Below are positions 61,114 to 64,000 of a DNA stretch of 64,000 nucleotides, one piece after another. The position numbers and the translations under genes are program-made. This DNA comes from Saccharomonospora xinjiangensis XJ-54. Lineage in GTDB: Bacteria; Actinomycetota; Actinomycetes; Mycobacteriales; Pseudonocardiaceae. Location of the stretch: assembly GCF_000258175.1 (NCBI RefSeq), contig NZ_JH636049.1, positions 1,572,982 through 1,636,981 of the forward strand, given 5' to 3'. The notes under the pieces were generated by a model. It saw nothing but the letters and a program-made list of their open reading frames with translations, was not told the DNA's origin and did not search any database. How positions within the stretch are numbered: the first letter of the stretch is position 1; every line of letters starts with the position of its first letter.

Positions 61114-63294
61114 CTACGTCTGCCGCGCCTCGAGCTCGTCGAGCAGGGTGATCGCGGAATCGGCGATCACCGTGCCAGGGCCGAAGATCGCGGCGGCGCC
61201 CGCGGCCCTGAGCTCGTCGTAGTCCTGTGGCGGGATGACACCACCGCATACGATCATGATGTCGTCGCGGCCGAGTTCCTCCAGTTCCTCGCGGAGAGCG
61301 GGAACGAGCGAGAGGTGCCCTGCCGCCAGCGACGAGACACCGACGATGTGCACGTCGGCCTCGACGGCCTGCCGTGCGACCTCGGCGGGTGTGGAGAACA
61401 GGGGCCCGACATCGACGTCGAAGCCGAGGTCGGCGAACGCCGACGCGATCACTTTCTGGCCTCTGTCGTGCCCGTCCTGTCCCATCTTGGCCACGAGGAT
61501 GCGCGGCCTTCGTCCCTCGGTCTCGGCGAACGCCTCGACCCGCTGCCGCGCCGCCTCGACACCGGCCGACCTGCCCGCTTCCTCCCGGTACACCCCGGAG
61601 ATGGTACGGATCTGGCCCGAGTGCCTGCCCCAGATCTTCTCCAGCGCCTCGGAGATCTCGCCGACCGTGGCCTTGGCCCTCGCGGCGTCGATGGCGAGTT
61701 CGAGCAGGTTGCCGTCACCCTCGGCGCCCGAGGTGAGCCTGCGCAGTGCGTCCTGGGTCGCGGCCTCGTCGCGCTCGGCGCGGAGCCTGCGCAGCTTGTC
61801 GAGTTGCTGCGCCCGCACCCCCGCGTTGTCGATCTTGAGGACGTCGAGTTCGGTGTCGTCCTCCGCGCCGACGCGGTACTTGTTGACACCGATGACCGGT
61901 TGCCGCCCCGAATCGATCCGGGCCTGAGTCCGTGCGGCGGCTTCCTCGATGCGGAGCTTGGGGATTCCCGCGTCGATGGCCCTCGCCATACCTCCCGCGG
62001 CCTCGACCTCCTCGATGTGTGCCCAGGCTCTGCGGGCCAGCTCGTAGGTCAGCCGCTCGACGTACGCGCTGCCGCCCCATGGGTCGATGACCCTCGTTGT
62101 TCCCGACTCCTGCTGCAACAGCAGCTGCGTGTTGCGCGCGATCCTGGCGCTGGTGTCGGTGGGCAGCGCCAGCGCCTCGTCGAGTGCGTTGGTGTGCAGC
62201 GACTGCGTGTGTCCCTGCGTTGCCGCCATCGCCTCGACACAGGTGCGGACCACGTTGTTGTAGACGTCCTGCGCCGTCAGCGACCACCCCGAGGTCTGGC
62301 AGTGCGTGCGCAGGCTCAGCGATTTGCTGTTGGCGGGTTCGAACCGCTTCACGAGCTTCGCCCACAGCAGGCGCGCGGCGCGCAGCTTCGCGACCTCCAT
62401 GAAGAAGTTCATGCCGATCGCCCAGAAAAACGACAGCCGGGGCGCGAACGCGTCGATGTCGAGCCCCGCGTCGAGGCCCGCCCTGATGTACTCCACCCCG
62501 TCGGCCAGCGTGTACGCGAGTTCGAGGTCGGCCGTGGCCCCGGCCTCCTGCATGTGGTAACCGGAGATCGAGATGGAGTTGAACTTCGGCATGTTCCGCG
62601 AGGTGAACGCGAAGATGTCGGAGATGATCCGCATCGAAGGCTGCGGAGGGTAGATGTAGGTGTTGCGGACCATGAACTCCTTGAGGATGTCGTTCTGGAT
62701 GGTCCCCGCGAGCTGCTCGGGCCGCACACCCTGCTCCTCCGCCGCCACCACGTACAGCGCGAGGACGGGCAGCACGGCGCCGTTCATCGTCATCGACACG
62801 CTCATGCGGTCGAGCGGGATGCCGTCGAACAACTGCCGCATGTCGTAGATCGAGTCGATAGCCACCCCGGCCATCCCCACATCGCCGGACACCCTCGGGT
62901 GATCGGAGTCGTAGCCGCGGTGGGTGGCGAGGTCGAACGCCACCGAGAGGCCCTTCTGCCCCGCGGCGAGATTGCGCCGGTAGAAGGCGTTGGACTCCTC
63001 GGCCGTGGAGAAGCCCGCGTACTGGCGGATCGTCCACGGCTGCGTCGTGTACATCGTCGGGTACGGACCCCGCAGGAACGGCGCGATCCCCGGATAGGTG
63101 CGAAGGAAGTCAACGCCGGTGAGGTCCTCGGCGGTGTAGAGCGGCTTGACGCCGATGCCCTCGGGGGTCTCCCAGGTGAGCGCGTCGAGATCCTTACCGG
63201 TGGACGCGGCGACGGCCTCGGTCCACGCCTGCCTGTCCGCGCCTGCCTCGGGGCCCGGCCCGAGTTCGATGCCGCTGAAGTCGGGGATGGTCAT
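61114..63294 (-). CDS. mutB: Methylmalonyl-CoA mutase large (alpha) subunit
   Basis: A 726-residue adenosylcobalamin enzyme converting methylmalonyl-CoA to succinyl-CoA. The TIM barrel (about 30-560) has [20 protein letters not shown] and [17 protein letters not shown]; the C-terminal B12-binding domain (about 595-726) has [18 protein letters not shown] with the DXHXXG motif, and [15 protein letters not shown] and GGVIPPQDY segments. ATG 63294 overlaps the mutA stop. Together with AccD5/AccA3 it links propionate to the TCA cycle; no epimerase is seen. Confidence 0.97.
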   Translation of the reverse strand: MTIPDFSGIELGPGPEAGADRQAWTEAVAASTGKDLDALTWETPEGIGVKPLYTAEDLTGVDFLRTYPGIAPFLRGPYPTMYTTQPWTIRQYAGFSTAEESNAFYRRNLAAGQKGLSVAFDLATHRGYDSDHPRVSGDVGMAGVAIDSIYDMRQLFDGIPLDRMSVSMTMNGAVLPVLALYVVAAEEQGVRPEQLAGTIQNDILKEFMVRNTYIYPPQPSMRIISDIFAFTSRNMPKFNSISISGYHMQEAGATADLELAYTLADGVEYIRAGLDAGLDIDAFAPRLSFFWAIGMNFFMEVAKLRAARLLWAKLVKRFEPANSKSLSLRTHCQTSGWSLTAQDVYNNVVRTCVEAMAATQGHTQSLHTNALDEALALPTDTSARIARNTQLLLQQESGTTRVIDPWGGSAYVERLTYELARRAWAHIEEVEAAGGMARAIDAGIPKLRIEEAAARTQARIDSGRQPVIGVNKYRVGAEDDTELDVLKIDNAGVRAQQLDKLRRLRAERDEAATQDALRRLTSGAEGDGNLLELAIDAARAKATVGEISEALEKIWGRHSGQIRTISGVYREEAGRSAGVEAARQRVEAFAETEGRRPRILVAKMGQDGHDRGQKVIASAFADLGFDVDVGPLFSTPAEVARQAVEADVHIVGVSSLAAGHLSLVPALREELEELGRDDIMIVCGGVIPPQDYDELRAAGAAAIFGPGTVIADSAITLLDELEARQT

Positions 63295-64000
63295 GGCGCG
63301 ACTCCCAGTGTGTCGAGGGTGCCGGTGAGGACGGCGAGCGCATCGCAGCCCCGGTGGATGTAGCCGTCGATACCGGTGCTGCCGGAGGGTTTGCCCGCGA
63401 GCAGCACGGTGGCGGCTCCTGCCTTTCTCAGCGCGTCCGCGACCTCGGCGGCACGCTCCGCGTAGGCGGCGTCGGTGCCGCACACGCAGGCCACCGGCGT
63501 GTCACTGCCGGAGAACGCCGCCACGAGGTCGGCCGTGGCAGGGTCTCCGAGCCCGGGGTTCACCGGTTCGATACCGCCCGCGAGGAACAGGTTGGCCGCG
63601 AACGTGGCCCTCGCGGTGTGTTCCGCCAGCGGGCCGAGCGTGGCGAGGAAGACCTTCGGCCTGCTGCCGTGCCGGGCGAGATGCGCATCGGAGCGGTCGC
63701 GCAACCGCTCGTACTCCTGCGCGTAACGCACCTTCGGCAGGCCACCCCGCGGCGCCGACGGCCGGGGCTCGCGGTCGAACTTCTTCTCCTCGAGCAGTGG
63801 GAACTCGCTGACTCCGGTGATCGGGTCGCGGCGGGTGGCGATGCGCCTCGACCGCGCCTGCCACGTTGACGCGATGCGGTCGGCGAGCGCGCCCGAGGCG
63901 AGGTCTGCCTCGATGCCACCCGCCTTCTCGATCGTGGTGAACGCGTCCCACGCCGCGCGGGCGAGGGCGTCGGTGTGGTTCTCGACGTACCACGATCCGC
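63291..64000 (-). CDS. mutA: Methylmalonyl-CoA mutase small (beta) subunit, N-terminus outside
   Basis: The frame enters at the right edge and ends at 63291 (about 236 codons). Visible are [57 protein letters not shown] and the vestigial B12-like domain [20 protein letters not shown]. The DXHXXG motif is absent, as expected of MutA, which does not bind the cofactor. It overlaps mutB (ATGA) and opens the visible part of the operon. Confidence 0.93.
   Translation of the reverse strand, partial: GSWYVENHTDALARAAWDAFTTIEKAGGIEADLASGALADRIASTWQARSRRIATRRDPITGVSEFPLLEEKKFDREPRPSAPRGGLPKVRYAQEYERLRDRSDAHLARHGSRPKVFLATLGPLAEHTARATFAANLFLAGGIEPVNPGLGDPATADLVAAFSGSDTPVACVCGTDAAYAERAAEVADALRKAGAATVLLAGKPSGSTGIDGYIHRGCDALAVLTGTLDTLGVAP

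Overview
The window is chromosomal DNA from a high-GC actinobacterium. GTG starts are frequent, many genes carry a TANNNT -10 element directly in front of the start codon, and the gene content points to the Pseudonocardiaceae; Saccharomonospora or a close relative is my guess, from family knowledge rather than any search. The backbone follows the gene order I know from Mycobacterium tuberculosis Rv3264c to about Rv3306c: mannose-1-phosphate guanylyltransferase, wbbL, rmlD, LCP, TIGR03089, purE/purK, GtrA, PH-domain protein, birA, accD5, accE5, maf, accA3, glpD, lpdA, cyclotransferase, amidohydrolase. Clade-specific genes are inserted at several points.

Layout. Positions 1-2900: 5-oxoproline genes (DUF1445 protein, pxpC, pxpB) with a divergent GntR/FCD regulator and a clear operator. 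2884-19201: AlkA-like glycosylase, then a cell-envelope block with a sugar nucleotidyltransferase, the rhamnosyltransferase WbbL, three GT4 and two GT2 enzymes (one a GT2-GT4 fusion), rmlD, rmlB and two LCP ligases. 19453-23490: TIGR03089 protein, acetyltransferase, acyl-CoA ligase, SDR. 23495-29853: purE, purK, a GT87 mannosyltransferase, a sigma factor fused to an anti-sigma motif, a membrane anchor and an exported region, and GtrA. 29926-32909: a possible 27-residue ORF, an OmpR/His-kinase pair and hisN. 32950-36247: a TNT-type polymorphic toxin operon. 36389-44586: HMG-CoA lyase, PH protein, birA, accD5, accE5, maf and accA3, the carboxylase core for propionyl- and acyl-CoA. 44659-49368: DUF1707 protein, ABC exporter, NarL-type two-component system, acetyltransferase. 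49540-53954: glycerol genes glpD and divergent glpFK. 54044-59520: VOC protein, lpdA, cyclotransferase, a DUF559 nuclease gene and an M20 amidohydrolase. 59727-64000: small membrane protein, meaB, mutB and partial mutA. Propionyl-CoA carboxylase and methylmalonyl-CoA mutase together form a propionate-to-succinate route.

The most unusual element is a family of 21-bp periodic repeats (core TGCGGACAC) in three intergenic places. Two of these arrays flank the DUF559 nuclease gene on both sides, in inverted arrangement and directly abutting stop codons. The third lies 37 kb away upstream of the TIGR03089 gene. Other points of interest are the membrane-tethered sigma factor, stop codons that double as the start of the next gene's -10 element, the toxin operon, and several palindromic operator candidates. 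No tRNA, rRNA, CRISPR, insertion sequence or prophage was seen, and no intergenic stretch exceeds 300 bases.
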